A stretch of DNA of 64,000 bases from Larix kaempferi (taxonomy: Eukaryota > Streptophyta > Pinopsida > Pinales > Pinaceae), in NCBI GenBank assembly GCA_027924585.1, contig BSBM01000386.1, forward strand, positions 4,674,001 through 4,738,000. The letters are read 5' to 3'. The position numbers and the translations under genes are program-made. Positions 11,250 through 23,088 of the stretch are shown here, piece after piece. Position 1 is the stretch's first letter. Every line of letters starts with the position of its first letter. Under the pieces are notes generated by a model. That model did not search any database. It was not told the origin of the DNA and saw only the letters and a program-made list of their open reading frames with translations.

Positions 11250-11541
11250 TGTAAAACCTTGTGATCGCTTGCAAGAGATAATAACCAAATCTAGAAATCT
11301 AGTTTATAGCAATACACTGAGAAATTTTACAAAGGAAAAATAATGGACAGAGTGAAGAGGAAAAATATTGGGGCAAAGCAATGAACTCGTATTCAATAAT
11401 CTATTGATTTCATTACCTTACAAAGAATGAGCAATTTGTGTACATATAGGAAATTCAAATTCCTAAAGAAATCAATTAGAATTTTAAATCGATGCATGAA
11501 TACCCGGTTGGGATTAAAATAGAGCTTAAATTCCCTGGTTT
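11250..11541 (-). repeat. Copia-6 3' LTR, first part
   Basis: It aligns with the beginning of the LTR at 19907, for example TTGCAAGAGATAA and the region around ATGCATGAATACC..GGGATTAA. Its last five bases GGTTT (11537-11541) are the left target copy of the Copia-2 insertion. Confidence 0.7.
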
Positions 11542-12093
11542 TGTTAGATTTTGAGCATTAATTCAGCATACTCTAGGATCTTTACTGAGAGAATAACATG
11601 TATAGCATATCAAGCATAACAAGCAATCACATAAGACAATGGACACATAGAGTTTCACTGGGGAAAACCATAAAGGTGAAAAACCCCACAACTTCCTCAG
11701 AGATAGAAAGAGCAATGATACAACCCAAGTACAAGAGATAGTCTTCTCTAGCAGCTACTCCTCCTTCCTCACTTGTGCGCCACTTTCTGGAGAGTGTAGA
11801 AGTGAATAATGAAGTGATCAATCAAAGTGCCTCCCGCACTCTATTTATACATGACCTGACTTGCCTATCAAATTAGCAGGGCTAACTTGTCTAACTCAGT
11901 CTAATAACCCATGGTAATACTAATCAGGGACGACCTACACTTGGTGGTCTAAGAACCCATCACATGCAAGTTGTGACACTTGCGACACTTGTCAATACAA
12001 ATGAAGCACTTCCGTATAGAGGAATAATACCATCTCTATAGGAGTACAATATACATAGATGAAATACATTCCGAAGTTACATATACATCAACA
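11542..12093 (-). repeat. Copia-2 3' LTR
   Basis: 552 bp. Minus-strand TATAAATAG-type box at 11841-11850. A purine tract (minus AAGAGGGAG) adjoins it at 12094-12105. Confidence 0.9.
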
Positions 12094-12239
12094 CTCCCTC
12101 TTAAATAGGAATGTATTTCTTGACACAGATCTGCTAGCAAAAGTCTTCTTCTCTAGATCATCGTCACTGGATCATCGTCATCGAATCATCATCACTGTTG
12201 TTTCTATCTCAATCAATCTCCAATCTACTCGTCATAGGA

Positions 12240-12350
12240 AGTTCTACAGAGCAGTCCTTTTTCATACTGGATGTAGGCCCACCACCTGCAGGTCTTCATC
12301 ATCTACAGAGCCAGCCCTTTTTCATGCAAGATGTAGGCCTAGCCTCCATG
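12240..12350 (-). repeat. Conserved lineage block in Copia-2 (two copies)
   Basis: The plus strand has CCTTTTTCATACTGGATGTA and a second diverged copy CCCTTTTTCATGCAAGATGT, each followed by GGCC and a CTGCAGG/ATGTAGG-type tail. The adjoining CTACTCGTCATAGGAAGTTC is also present in Copia-3 near 52710 in the opposite direction. Confidence 0.7.
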
Positions 12351-12379
12351 TAGGTCTTCAATATCTCTGTGAGCAAGCC

Positions 12380-12515
12380 ATCAGGTAGGTACATCCCAGG
12401 ACTAATTATACTTCCTCTGCAAAACCTGCAAGATCTCTCAGGACTGATTACACTGCCTCTGTAAAACCTGCAAGAGCATCTCAGGACTGATCATATGCCT
12501 CTGCAAAAACTGTGT
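12380..12515. repeat. About 44-bp tandem repeat in Copia-2
   Basis: Three copies of a unit with CCTCTGCAAAACCTGCAAGA and CTCAGGACTGATTACA. The minus-strand form TAATCAGTCCTGAG..ATCTTGC is also the core of the larger array at 51940-52610 in Copia-3. Confidence 0.8.
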
Positions 12516-12599
12516 ACCATACTGTCACATCATTGTCTTCAGATCATTGTCATGGTCAACGGAGAACAACCCAGATGTGCACACACACAACACTTACAC

Positions 12600-13055
12600 T
12601 CACCATCATGGAAGTAATTTCCTCTAACCATCTGGGAAAGGCTCACAACACTTACATCAATGACCATGGAAGGACTTTCCTCTGACCATGTCGGAACGGC
12701 TACAACAATTACATCACGACCATGGAAGGACTTTCCTCTGACCATGTCAGAAAAGCTCGGCAATTACATCATGACCATGGAAGGACTTTCCTCTGACCAT
12801 GTCGGAAAAGCCATGCGCAGCTCTTACATCTCTCCATGGAAGGACTTTCCTCTAACCATGCGAGAATGGCCCAACCCTTACATCTCACCATAGAAGGAAT
12901 TTCCTCTAACTATGTGAGAATGGCTTCGCCCAGCCTTACACTTAACCATTGAAGGACTTTCCTCTAACCATGTGAAAATGGCCCAGCCCTTACATCTGAC
13001 CATGGAAGGACTTTCCTCTAACCATGTGAGAATGGCCCTATGTGCATTTGTGTCC
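12600..13055. repeat. About 56-bp tandem repeat in Copia-2 3' region
   Basis: Eight copies of a 55-59-bp unit containing CCATGGAAGGACTTTCCTCT, GACCATGTCGGAAAGGC and CTTACATC, with starts near 12607, 12663, 12719, 12775, 12833, 12888, 12946 and 13000. The short ORFs across it on both strands only reflect the repeat. Confidence 0.9.
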
Positions 13056-13069
13056 CCGGACTCTTCACT

Positions 13070-13836
13070 TCCCTTTGGAAGGTATCTCGATCTGAAGTAC
13101 ACCAAGTCTCCCTCTGAAGTATTCAAAATTCACTCTGGCCAGTGGCTTGGTCAACACATTAGCTATCTACTCGTTCGTTACAACATAAAGGAGCTTCACT
13201 GCTCCTCTCTGCAACCATATCCCTGATATAGTGATACTTGATCTCAATGTGCTTCGACTTGTCATGGGACACTGGGTTCTCCGACAACTTCACACAACTC
13301 TGGTTGTCGCAATATATACAAGTAGCACTCAGCTGGAGATCAAACAAATCAGATAGTAGCTTTCTAAGCCATACTGCCTCACAACTATCCGAACAAGCTG
13401 CGACATACTATGGTTCAGCTGTACTCAGTGCCGCATAGGACTGCTTCCTGCTAAACCAAGAGATCATACCAGATCCCATACTGAAGCAACACCCCGGAGT
13501 GCTCTTCTGATCAATGGCACTTCCTGCCCAATCCGAATCAACATAACCCTCTAGGTTGAACTTTTGATTCGCCTCATACTTGAGCCCATAGTCAACTGTA
13601 CCCTTCAGGTACCTCAGAATATGCTTTGTAGCTATCAGGTGAACATGTCTCGGATCTGTCAAGTACTGGATCAAAGTGTTCACCGCAAAGCAGATTTCAA
13701 GTCTCGTATTCTTCAGATACATCAAGGACCCAATCATCTGATGATACATCATAGCATCAATTAGCTCAGATGAAGCATCACACATAAGCTTCAGTTTCGA
13801 TGCCATAGGTGTGGCCATGGCCTTGCAGTCCATCAT
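13070..13836 (-). pseudogene. Copia-2 RT end and RNase H
   Basis: From 13836 to 13408 the codons run MMDCKAMATPMASKLK, YHQMIGSLMYLKNTR, HILRYLKGTVDYGLKYEAN, GYVDSDWAGSAIDQKSTPG and ISWFSRKQSYAALSTAE. A stop follows where the AEY motif should be. From 13347 the frame continues IYCDNQSCVKLSENPVSHD and KHIEIKYHYIRDMV, and then in another frame the C-terminal NVLTKPLARVNFEYFRGRL. The order is normal for copia RNase H, but the domain is broken by a stop and at least one frame change. Confidence 0.85.
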
Positions 13837-13902
13837 CCCGAACCTCTTCAGAATCTCTACTGCATACTTCCCTTTTCCAAGGAATATTCCATCTGCACTC
13901 TG

Positions 13903-14559
13903 CTACACCTCCATACCAAGAAAATAGTGCATCATACCCAAGTCCTTCATCTTGAACTCGGCAGCAAGCTTCCTCTTCATGTCTCCAATCAATCTATCCT
14001 CACTTGTTACAAACAAGTCATCCACATACAATAGTAGTATCACTGGATTGCCTTCCTCAACCTTGTAGTAAAGTTTGGAATCCACTTTACTCTTGGTAAA
14101 TCCCAAACTAGATAGGAAGCCATCTATCCTGCCATACCAGGTCCTAGGTGCCTGTTTCAAGCCATACAGGGCTTTCTTCAGTTTGCACACATGTGACCCT
14201 TGGTCATGTGTCTCAAACCCGAGTGGCTTCTCCACATACACTTCCTCTTCAACTACACCATTCAAGAAATATTTCTTGACATCCATCTGGTGTACCTTCC
14301 ATTTCATCACTGTAGGCAGAGCAAGTACTAATCTAATGGAAGTGTATCTAGCCATAGGAGCAAAAGTCTCTTGATAATCAATCCCTTCTTTCTGGGATAA
14401 GCCACGAGCTACAAACCTTGCTTTATATTTCTCTATGCTTCCATCTGCAGCATGCTTAATATTATATATCCACTTGGAAGTCACCACAGACTTCCCATCT
14501 GGTCTTGGGACCACATCCCAAACATCATTCTTCATGATCGACTGGTATTCCTCGACCAT
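13903..14559 (-). pseudogene. Copia-2 reverse transcriptase
   Basis: 218 codons open. They begin in the linker (MVEEYQSIMKNDVWDVVPRP) and continue WIYNIKHAADGSIEKYKARF, YTSIRLVLALPTVMKWKVHQ, KKALYGLKQAPRTWYGRI and the active-site LLYVDDLF, ending FKMKDLGMMHYFLGMEV before a TAG stop. DVKTAFLNG reads DVKKYFLNG. The catalytic YVDD is intact. It is cut from integrase upstream by a TAA and from RNase H downstream by a TAG. Confidence 0.9.
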
Positions 14560-14580
14560 GGCATCCTTCCATTCTTTCTT

Positions 14581-15690
14581 TTATGCTGCTTCTTCATAAC
14601 TGGAAGGTTCTTTGTTCATTATGTCACAGAGTAAAGCAACATAGCTAGTATGTGATCTTGTCCTTTTCCTTTCTCTGTGTTCCTCTTCTGGAATGCCAAA
14701 CCTTTCTGCATCTTCAATGAGCTCTCTAGCCCATGCTGGTTTCCTCTTGTGAGAGTTCTTCTCACGAGGTGGATCTACAGGTTGTGGATCTTCCATCTCA
14801 CGATCTTCTTCAGGAATTGCTTCATTCATAGTGGTGTTTGGTGTTCTGGATATTCTGGGTTCTTCATTGTCTTCAACATGTGTATTTCTTGATTTGGTGT
14901 ATGTTGAACCTTCATTAAATGTTACATCCCTGCTGATGTCAATCTTCTTGAATCCTGGGAAGTAGATTCTGTAAGCCTTCGAGCTTTCACTGTAACCCAC
15001 GAATATGCCCTTCTTTCCTAAAGGATCTATCTTTGTCCTCTTTGCTTTTGGGACGTGAGTATATACTGGCCAACCAAATATTCTAAAATGGCTAACTTCT
15101 GGTTTCTTACCAGTGAACACTTCTTCTGGTGTTTTGTTGTCAAGTATCTTATGAGGTGTTATGTTCTACACATATACAGTTTTCCTGGCTGCTTCATCCC
15201 ATAAGTGCATAGGTAGATCTTGGTCATGAAGCATTGCTCTAGCTGCTTCCATGATTGTTCTATTCTTCCTTTCGGCAACCCCATTTTGTTGTGGATTCTA
15301 AGGAGTAGTCCACTCCCTCTTAATCCTTGAATCACTGCATAGCTTCTTGAAGTCTCCTGAAGTGAATTCTCCACCATTGTCGTATCTGAAGATCTTGATA
15401 TTCATGTTAGTTTGGTTTTCTATCAAGGCTTTGAATTCCTTGAACTTGCCAAACACTTCATCTTTGTTCTTCAAGAAGTAAACCCAAGTCTTCCTAGAGA
15501 AATCATCAATGAGGAAACATAGTATACATACCCACTCAGAGAATTGGATGACATTGGACCGCAGACATCAGAGTGGATGATTTCCAAGATTCTTTTTTCC
15601 TTGTTTTCACTGCTTGAAAATGTCTTCTTTGTGTTCTTTCCCTTTTCACAACCTTTGCAAATGCCTTCATGCTTTTTTTGGATTTAAAGA
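14581..15690 (-). pseudogene. Copia-2 integrase and linker
   Basis: From 15120 to 14581 a 179-codon open stretch holds the integrase C-terminal part: KKPEVSHFRIFGWPVYTHVP, KKGIFVGYSESSKAYRIYFP, DISRDVTFNEG, then the acidic linker to RT ending SSYEEAA and stop. Upstream (15690-15121) the catalytic core is recognisable in pieces, with SGEFTS, a WTTPQNPQQNGVAERKNRTI type stretch and LPMHLWDEAA, but with stops near 15535 and 15160. No functional protein is possible. Confidence 0.8.
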
Positions 15691-16205
15691 AGACCTTCCA
15701 CTGCTTTGCTTGCAATTGGTAATTCCCTATAGTGCATGTGTGCAAGCCTTCTATGCCAAAGTTCACTTGGCTCTATTGAATCATGGACCATGGCTTGTTC
15801 TGGTTGGCCCTTCAATTTGTATAATCCCGCCTCTTGCTCTCCAATCACCACTACATCATCTATAGTCTTACCCTTTGGCCACATTAGGACCTGGCCATCT
15901 ACAAATGCAACCCTCATGCCTTTTGCATCCAATGCAGATATAGAGAGTAGATTCTTCTTGAGACCTGGAACATATAGTACATCTTTCATCTTCATAGACT
16001 TTCCAGAGTCTAGCTTATAGGAGGCTTCACCACTTCCTTTTATTGGATATTGGTAGTCATCCCCAAGTTTCACCTTGTGGGGCGATTCATGTTCAGATAG
16101 GTTCATAAGGGATTCCTTGAATCTTGTCATATGTTTAGAAGCCCCAGTATCTATAAGCCAATCATTACTTCCATGAGTAATGGCTCCAGTGAGAGCAGAA
16201 ATCAA
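15684..16205 (-). pseudogene. Copia-2 protease and pre-integrase finger
   Basis: 173 open codons. The retropepsin signature is WLIDTGASKHMTRFKESL, followed by the flap-like region VLYVPGLKKNLLSISAL and the pre-integrase finger start ELWHRRLAHMHYRELP. The protease catalytic aspartate is present (DTGAS). The frame stops inside the HHCC finger, so integrase is not connected. Confidence 0.85.
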
Positions 16206-17111
16206 AACATATTCTTCATCACTTGAAGAATCTTCACTTTCTTCTCTTGCCCTCTTCCTGGGAGGTTCATCATCCTTTGTAGCATGAGCATGATTTCTTC
16301 TTTTGATGTTCTTTTTCTTGTGTGAGCCATCCTTCTTATTTTTGGGTCAATCTCTGGAATAGTGTCCCTTTTCATCACATGTATAGCAACGGACATAGGA
16401 CATGTTTCTTCGAGGTTTGGAACTACCCCTCTAATTCTGATGGTGATGTCTTTCTTTCTTTCCATGATGGTGAGTCTTTTTGTCACCATGTCTTTTGGAG
16501 TGTGCTGTGAGAGCTTGGTATTCATTCCCCATCTTCTCTTCTCGAGCTACAATTCGAGCTTCTTCCTGTGAGAATTCTTCCCACAACCTACTGAATGAGA
16601 TAAGTTTCTTCCTAGCACAAATTCCTTGGATGAAGGAATCCCATGACCTAGGAAGGCCATTAAGAGTGGTCATTACCACTTCTCCATTTTCTATATCTTC
16701 TCCCATGGCTTCAAGTTGTTCTTTTATCTGGGAGAACCCTGAGAGATAAGACTACATAGTCTCTGCATTCTGGATCTTGACATTCTTCAATTGATTCCTC
16801 AAGGTCAGCTTCCGATTTATGTTCTTCCCTTCAAATAGCTTGGTTAGGGAATCAAACATCTCCTTAGGTGTCTTTAGAGATGACACATGTGGTATGAGAT
16901 GGTCTTTGATAGAATCAGCAATGATCCTCTTTGCTTCGACCAAGTTCTTCTTGTGTAATGCCTTAGCCTCTTCTTCCTCTGGGACAGGGACCTCTTCACT
17001 TATGTAAGTGTCCAACTCATTCTCTTCCAGGATTAACCCAATCCTATACTTCCATGCTCAGAAGTTATCAGCCCCTTCAAGCTTATCCTCAAGCTTGGTG
17101 TGGTGAGACAT
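16206..17111 (-). pseudogene. Copia-2 gag
   Basis: The ATG at 17111-17109 begins MSHHTKLEDKLEGADNF, then a TGA stop replaces an Arg codon. The frame resumes AWKYRIGLILEENELDTYI, DSIKDHLIPHVSSLKTPKEM and NRKLTLRNQLKNVKIQ, has another stop near 16750, and continues TTLNGLPRSWDSFIQGICAR and EEFSQEEARIVAREEKMG. A zinc knuckle (CYTCDEKGHYSRD, final Cys position lost) lies near 16350-16390. The family is the UBN2-type copia Gag. Two or more stops disable it; Copia-3 Gag is its closest relative here. Confidence 0.85.
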
Positions 17112-17658
17112 CTTTAAAGAGTACTTCAAATGGAAATAGAAAAGATTTAGGTCTTACCACTTGATTTGCTGAAAAACTGGATCTGGTCCCAGATTAGGGT
17201 TTGTCAGAGAAACCCTAAAAATTCAAACTTTCAATTTCAAACTTCTGAAAGGATAGAAAGACGTGCCTTGATGAGCTGATCATCCTAGTATACTCAGAAT
17301 TTGAAAACTGGAAAGTTTCACGCTTCAGAAATGTCTTTTAGTCTTCCCAAATTCACTAGGAAGACCCTGAATTAGGGTTTGAGTTTCCCAGAGCTTCACC
17401 CAACCCAAAAGTTTGATCCAAAGCTCTAAAATTTGATTTTTTTAAGGAGCTTCCAACTATGGTCTCATATTTTAGAAATTCCTATTTTTGTGGAAACCCT
17501 AATTTTTAGGGCCAAAACGGAAAGTGCCCAGAATTGAATTCTGATTGGACAGAATGATGAACCTTGCTGAGTAGAGTCAATCTACCTTAATTATTTTCCA
17601 AAATCTGTGGAGAGAAACCCTAGTTTCCGCAACTACACAGTGTCTTCTTCTCAGGTTA
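17112..17658 (-). other. Copia-2 5' leader
   Basis: Non-coding leader with the AAACCCTAAAAATTCAAACT block shared with Copia-1 and Copia-3. No ORF. Confidence 0.65.
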
Positions 17659-17670
17659 GCTCTCATACCA
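17659..17670 (-). other. Copia-2 primer-binding site
   Basis: The minus strand reads TGGTATGAGAGC, the initiator-Met site with one mismatch, followed by TAACC. Confidence 0.85.
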
Positions 17671-18233
17671 TGTTAGATTTTGAGCATTAATTCAGCATAT
17701 TCTAGGATCTTTACTAAGAGAATAACATGTACAACATATCAAGAATATCAAGCATAACAAGCAATCACATAAGACAATGGACACACAGAGTTTCACTGGG
17801 GAAAACCATAAAGGTGAAAAACCCCACAACTTCCTCAGAGATAGAAAGAGCAATGATACAACCCAAGTATAAGAGATAGTCTTCTCTAGCAACTACTCCT
17901 CCTTCCTCACTTGTGTGCCACTTTCTAGAGAGTGTAGAAGTGAATAATGAAGTGATCAAATAGAGTGCCTCCCACACTCTATTTATACATGACCTGACTT
18001 GCCTAATAAACTAGTAGGGCCAACTTGTCTAACTTAGTCTAATAACCCATGGTAATACTAATCAAGGCCGACCCTACACTTGGTGGTCTAATAACCCATC
18101 ACATGCAAGTTGCAACACTTGCGACACTTGTCAATACAAATGATGACACTTCTGTATAGAGGAATAATACCATCTCTATAGGAGTACAATATACATAGAC
18201 GAAATACATTCTGAAGTTACATATACATCAACA
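17671..18233 (-). repeat. Copia-2 5' LTR
   Basis: 563 bp, partner of 11542-12093, with the TATA-type box near 17979-17987. Confidence 0.9.
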
Positions 18234-18238
18234 AGTTT

Positions 18239-18664
18239 TCCAAATAATCTCTTAAGTATGAGTTAACTAGATCATAACTAACCAAGGATGAGAAGTGGAG
18301 TCTTAATTTCATAAAATTAGAGATATATTCCATGCATAAGTAATGCATGATAGGAAATAGATAATTTTAGAAAAGGAAGGTGCTACCCTTAATTCATGGA
18401 ATTAATTCCTTGAATAATGAAATTAGGATTCAAGAACCCAACATGTAATATGGGACCCTAAAATTAGGTATAATACCCTAAAATGAAGGAATACACCTTC
18501 AATAGCTAAAAATAGTATGGTTCCCCTAACATATAGAGAATAAGTGCTCCCATGGATAACGTGATAAAATTAAGTCAAGGTTGGACCGTTAGCTTCATGA
18601 TACCAAGATCTAAATTGCCTATGTGATATATTAATGTCAAGGAGAATGTAAATATGCTCTAACA
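18239..18664 (-). repeat. Copia-6 3' LTR, second part
   Basis: It continues the LTR broken by Copia-2 and ends AAATATGCTCTAACA. It aligns with 20210-20635, for example AAAGGAAGGTGCTACCCTT and the ACCCTAAAATTA stretch. Confidence 0.75.
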
Positions 18665-19906
18665 CATCCCAATAATCCTATATTGCTGAAACTAATGTAT
18701 AAAAAAATTTAGGTCCCAATAATTTGTGGTCATGTTAGGTACACAAGTACATAAAAATATCCCCTAAAATTTGGAAAAGAGGGAAAATCCAGTGAGCACC
18801 CACCCTCCCAAAAAAAAGGAGGATAGCGATGAGTGGACTTTCAAAGTCATCTTCATCCATGATTATTTTTCTTTTCATTTCCATCTACTATGAATTTTGA
18901 TCAATACTTCAACTTTCACCATGCAAGTCTCCTACCAGGGTGTAGGTGATAAGGCTACCAAGACAGGTTATTCACCAAAGATTGATACTCCTCCTTCACT
19001 GTAGTATTCAAATATGAATTTCATGTTTTATTTGAAAAATATTATGGATAACCTATACTTACAATGCAATTGTGCATGGGAATCAGGGGCCTTGAGGAAA
19101 TTAGTGCATGAGGATTCCTTCAAGAATTTGAGTGGGACCATTGTGTATCTATTGGATATCCAACTATATCATGTGTTTCATGAAGAGTATTTTGTTCCCA
19201 AAGATATTTGATTGCATATATTTGACAGCTCAATATGCAATAACCTTTTCATTAATGTCAACAACCTTTACCTACAAATCTAAAATATTACCTAAGTTAA
19301 TTGAAGAGACATCAACGATATATTCATTAATAAGAACTTGATATTTAGAAGTTTCTCCCTCATATGAATGAATGATTTGAATTAGTGCATCATATCCCAT
19401 TAATATGGAATCACAAGATTAAAATTCTTTGAATAAATCTTAGATAATTCTTGGGCCCAAATTGTTGAACACATTCTCCAACTTGTGTCCTCTTATCTCA
19501 TCCTCTTTTCCAAATAGTCTTTCATTCTTGTTCCAAACTTGATTCAAAGATTTATTAGGATCCATGTGATATTTGAGGTTGGAAGAAATTAAGAACAATA
19601 CCAAACCATATGCTTCATCTATCCTATTATTAGAAATTGTACTCTCTGCACTACAGAATTGGGTTAAAATTTTGTTCCAATATTAATCCCATAAAGCCTC
19701 TTACTCCTCAATAGAGAAATTGCCTTTGATTTCCAGTCATAGTAATTGCATTAAGTATGAATAACATGTTGGGTCTGATCCATATTATTCGTTGTGGCTA
19801 CTCCTGATGTGTCTTCTTCTTGTAAAATAAAAGTATGTTACTAATAGATTCCAACTAACTTTGATAACATCTAAAAAGACCTAGTACTCATATGGCTCTA
19901 ATACCA
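18665..19906 (-). pseudogene. Copia-6 internal region with decayed gag
   Basis: Reading minus from about 19780 to 19390 gives YYDWKSKAISLLRSKRLYGI, then in a shifted frame RIDEAYGLVLFLIS and ERLFGKEDEIRGHKLENV. These match Copia-4 and Copia-5 Gag (DEAYGLLCLSIS, ESLFGKTDELRGHHLENE). The remainder to 18665 shows no recognisable protease, integrase or RT and is too short for them. A PBS-like TGGTATTAGAGC lies at 19906-19895. The plus-strand ORFs at 19014 and 19132 have no motif. Confidence 0.6.
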
Positions 19907-20635
19907 TGTGAAATATTGTGATCACTTGCAAGAGATAACAACTAGATTGATAAATGTAATTAAGAAAAACACCTTGATCAATATTACAAGGAAAAAGAAA
20001 GGATGTTATGAAGATATTTTTTTGAGAAAAACATTGAACTCTTATTTAATAATCCATTGATTCCATTAACTTACAAATAATGAACAATGTTTGCACATAT
20101 AGTAAATTCAAGTTCCAAAGTAAGGAAACTCAAATTATACACCGATGCACGAAGGCCTATTCGGGATTAACTTAGAGATCAGATTCCTTATGTAGCCTTG
20201 CAATCTATCACTGATGAGGTAACTACATCATAAATAACTTAGGATGACAAGTGGAGACTTAATTTCCTAAAATAAGGCATTATCCCATGCATAAATCATG
20301 TGTGTTAGTAAGAAACTAAATTTAGAAAAGGAGGGTGCTACCCTTGATTAATTCATGGAATTAGTTCTTTGAATCATGGAATTAGGTTTAAGGAATCCAA
20401 ACATGCAAGATACAACCATAAAATTATGTATAAGACCCTAAAATTAAGTAATAATTGTTCACCTACTAAAAATAGAATATCCCCCCCTTAAATACAAGGA
20501 TGAATCACTCTGAAGCATTCCCATGGCCCACTTGGTCAAATTCAGTTAAAATTGGACCATTGGTTTCATAACGCAAAGATCTAAAGTCCATAGGTGAGAT
20601 ATTAATCCTAAGGAGAAGGTAAATATGCTCTAACA
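19907..20635 (-). repeat. Copia-6 5' LTR
   Basis: 729 bp, TG..CA ends, next to the PBS at 19895-19906. It is clearly diverged from its partner, so this is one of the oldest elements in the window. Confidence 0.75.
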
Positions 20636-22475
20636 ATATGCAACTTGAAATTTCAAGGAATTGACTAAGGAGGCTTGAACATTCCCTTTGTCATACTATT
20701 TGATTTCTAGGACACTAGAGACTGATCTCTGTGAGTGTTGTTCTAGCATAGTATAGGAATAAATAGTGGATATGTTTATCTAAAGTTGGTTCTATGTATA
20801 TCTATGGGAACTTTATATACCCAATGTTATGTGGAAGTGAAATTCCATATACAACTGATGTAGCACTACCTGAAGGGGTACCTCTAGATGTTACATGTTT
20901 TTTCAGCAATGTGACTTAATGCCACTTGTGTATTATGCCTGCATGATTCCCCGACCATTTTTTTACCCACTAATTGACATATCTATATTTCTTATTAAAG
21001 ATGTTAGAACAAATTTATAAAAGAAAATAAAAAATAAAAATTTAGGAGCTCAATTACCCCAAAAGATATCTACAGTCAATCGAAAATAACTTACTTTTCA
21101 AGGTTATAGGGTATGAGCCAAAAATTTCAAATAATCATATATCGTTGTAAAATATTTGTTTGGAGATGATCCCCCTAGATGACCTTCAACTATCTATAAT
21201 ACTGGAATTTATGCACTTTTGAGTCCGAAAATGCCATAGTTTTTACTAATTTTCTATGTGCCAAGAAAAAATCAGCATGATTTAGCCAGAACTTGTTCAT
21301 TTTTTCGTTCTCAAAAGAGAAAAGTTGAATATACTGCCACATGTCCAATATTTTAGGTCTGAATATGAAAATTGTACCATAAAAAATATGTTCTATTTTA
21401 TTTCCAATGAAACTAGTGGCACTGAATTTCGACCTTTTCAACATCAAATATAATAGATTTACTTAGAACACATGTTCAATGATAGTTGTTTTGGGATAAT
21501 TAGAATCCATAACTTACATTATTGTATATTAAAAAGTATAGTTACCCAAAAGCTGAAATTTTGATAAAAATTACTTCCGTATGATATCATTATAACCTGA
21601 AAGTATCAAACCTTGAAACTACACAAAGCGTAATTTGGAGAAAAAATTCCAAGGTGGCTTATTTGAAGAACAAAACCCCGGGATTAAAAATTCTTCCACC
21701 TTTTGTCCCATGAAAGAGATTTGATTCCACTTGTAATATACTTGAAACCATAAATTCAGAGGAAAAACAAAAAACACAAATGAGAATAGATAAATCATGA
21801 AAAAACATCTCTTGTATGAAATGCATATAAAATAGAGAAATATGTTCACTTGCCTCTTTAATGAAGAAAACTCTAAGAGAAAACATCCAAATATAGTAAC
21901 AATTTTTTATAAAACGTTACATATGTTACTACTCTCTATATAGTCTTTCAATAGCCAAATTCCCAACTACATTTCTTCCCACTATTAATGAAGTTCAACT
22001 ACCTAGGGGCTTTATTCAATAAAGATGGTCCTTTTACATTAAATCTATACCCATTAACTATCTAGTGGCCCTTATGGCCTTGTAAATTGATAAAGTAGGG
22101 GTTTTAGGGTAGGACAATGACAACATCAACACCATGTGCCTAAGGATACAAAATATGGAAACAATGTTCACAATCTTTTTATGGAAAGGAGACAACTCAC
22201 TTGAGAAGAGTTTCGTTACAAGATATTTCACACAACACTTCATAGTATTCAATCTCTTTAAATAGACTTCAAATATCTAAAACCCTAACTAATTTACATT
22301 ATCAAAATAGAACTTCCTAATGTGTCTTAATTAAGAAAAAGAAGGCAGAAATAAATTTAATATTGTAAAATAGAGTTACCCCACATGCATCATTATTAGA
22401 TGAAATTTGGATGAAAAATGGTCAACCCAACCTTAATTCAAATTCCATGTTATCATGTATTTGCCAAACAAAATC
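20636..22475. other. AT-rich intergenic DNA
   Basis: No convincing gene. The short ORFs at 21190, 21619, 21659 and 22058 (minus) are 60-85 codons without recognisable domains and lie in AT-rich sequence. No LTR ends recognised. Confidence 0.4.
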
Positions 22476-23088
22476 CTTTAAAATTAAAAAAGGGTGTATA
22501 TGAAAAAATTGTAGGGAAAAAATAAAAACTAACTTTTTCTCTTGTATTTTCAACTTATATCCTTGTACGTTTACTCAAATTTCAAGCGCAATCACTTGTT
22601 ATATATAGAATTAAATTCTACATTCAATTAGTATGCAACCTGCATACTTTTAGCAACATCCACATCACAAAAAACTAGAAAAAAAAAACTTTAAAATTAA
22701 AAAAGGGTGTATATGAAAAACTTTTAGGGAAAAAATAAAAACTAAGTTTTTCTCTTGTATTTTGAACTTATATCATTGTACGTTTACTCAAATTTCAAGT
22801 GCGATCACTTGTTATATATAGAATTAAATTATAAATTCAATTAGTATGCAACCTGCATACTTTTAACAACATCCACATCACAAAAAAAAAAAAATCTCTT
22901 TAGAAGCACATTTTTGTTTTGCATTTTCAGTTTTTCAGGACGTGGATGTTATGAAAAATGTGCAGGTTGGGTATTTGTTGGATGTAGAATTTAATTCCAC
23001 GTCCAACAAGTGAACCCACTTGAAATTTGAGTAAAATTACAAGGAGATAAGTTGAAAATACGAGACAGAAAAAGTTGTCTTTTTAGTC
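22476..23088. repeat. 213-bp tandem duplication plus inverted partial copy
   Basis: The unit beginning CTTTAAAATTAAAAAAGGG occurs at 22476-22688 and again at 22689 to about 22885 (period 213). A diverged inverted copy follows from about 22941 to 23088: GTGGATGTTATG..GTGCAGG..GTAGAATTTAATTC and TTGAAATTTGAGTAAA mirror the CAACATCCAC, GAATTAAATTCTAC and TTTACTCAAATTTCAA motifs of the direct copies. The arrangement would form a long hairpin and could be a foldback/MITE-like element or the end of a DNA transposon. No transposase is seen. Confidence 0.75.

Larger units (their letters stand above)
11542..18233 (-). mobile_element. Copia-2, complete LTR retrotransposon with broken polyprotein
   Basis: LTRs at 11542-12093 (552 bp) and 17671-18233 (563 bp), TGTTAGATTTTGAGC..ACATCAACA, about 5% different plus an indel of about 10 bp. 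The flanks are GGTTT and AGTTT, a 5-bp target duplication with one change, inside the LTR of Copia-6. A PBS and a purine tract mark the minus strand as coding. The internal region carries Gag, protease, integrase, RT and RNase H in copia order with several stops and frame changes, followed by a 3' region of tandem repeats. Confidence 0.9.
11250..20635 (-). mobile_element. Copia-6, old shortened copia element split by Copia-2
   Basis: The LTR at 19907-20635 (729 bp) has a partner made of 11250-11541 plus 18239-18664 (718 bp in total) that is interrupted by Copia-2. Both start TGTGAAATATTGTGATC or a close variant and end AAATATGCTCTAACA. A PBS of TGGTATTAGAGC type lies inside the right LTR. The internal region is only about 1.24 kb (18665-19906) and holds a mutated copia gag. 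No matching target duplication is visible (GTAGT on the left, ATATG on the right), so the flanks have changed or the element is rearranged. Confidence 0.7.

Noticed and set aside
12059-12388. 109-codon plus-strand ORF at the Copia-2 LTR boundary
   Set aside because: It spans the LTR end, purine tract and conserved non-coding block on the non-coding strand.
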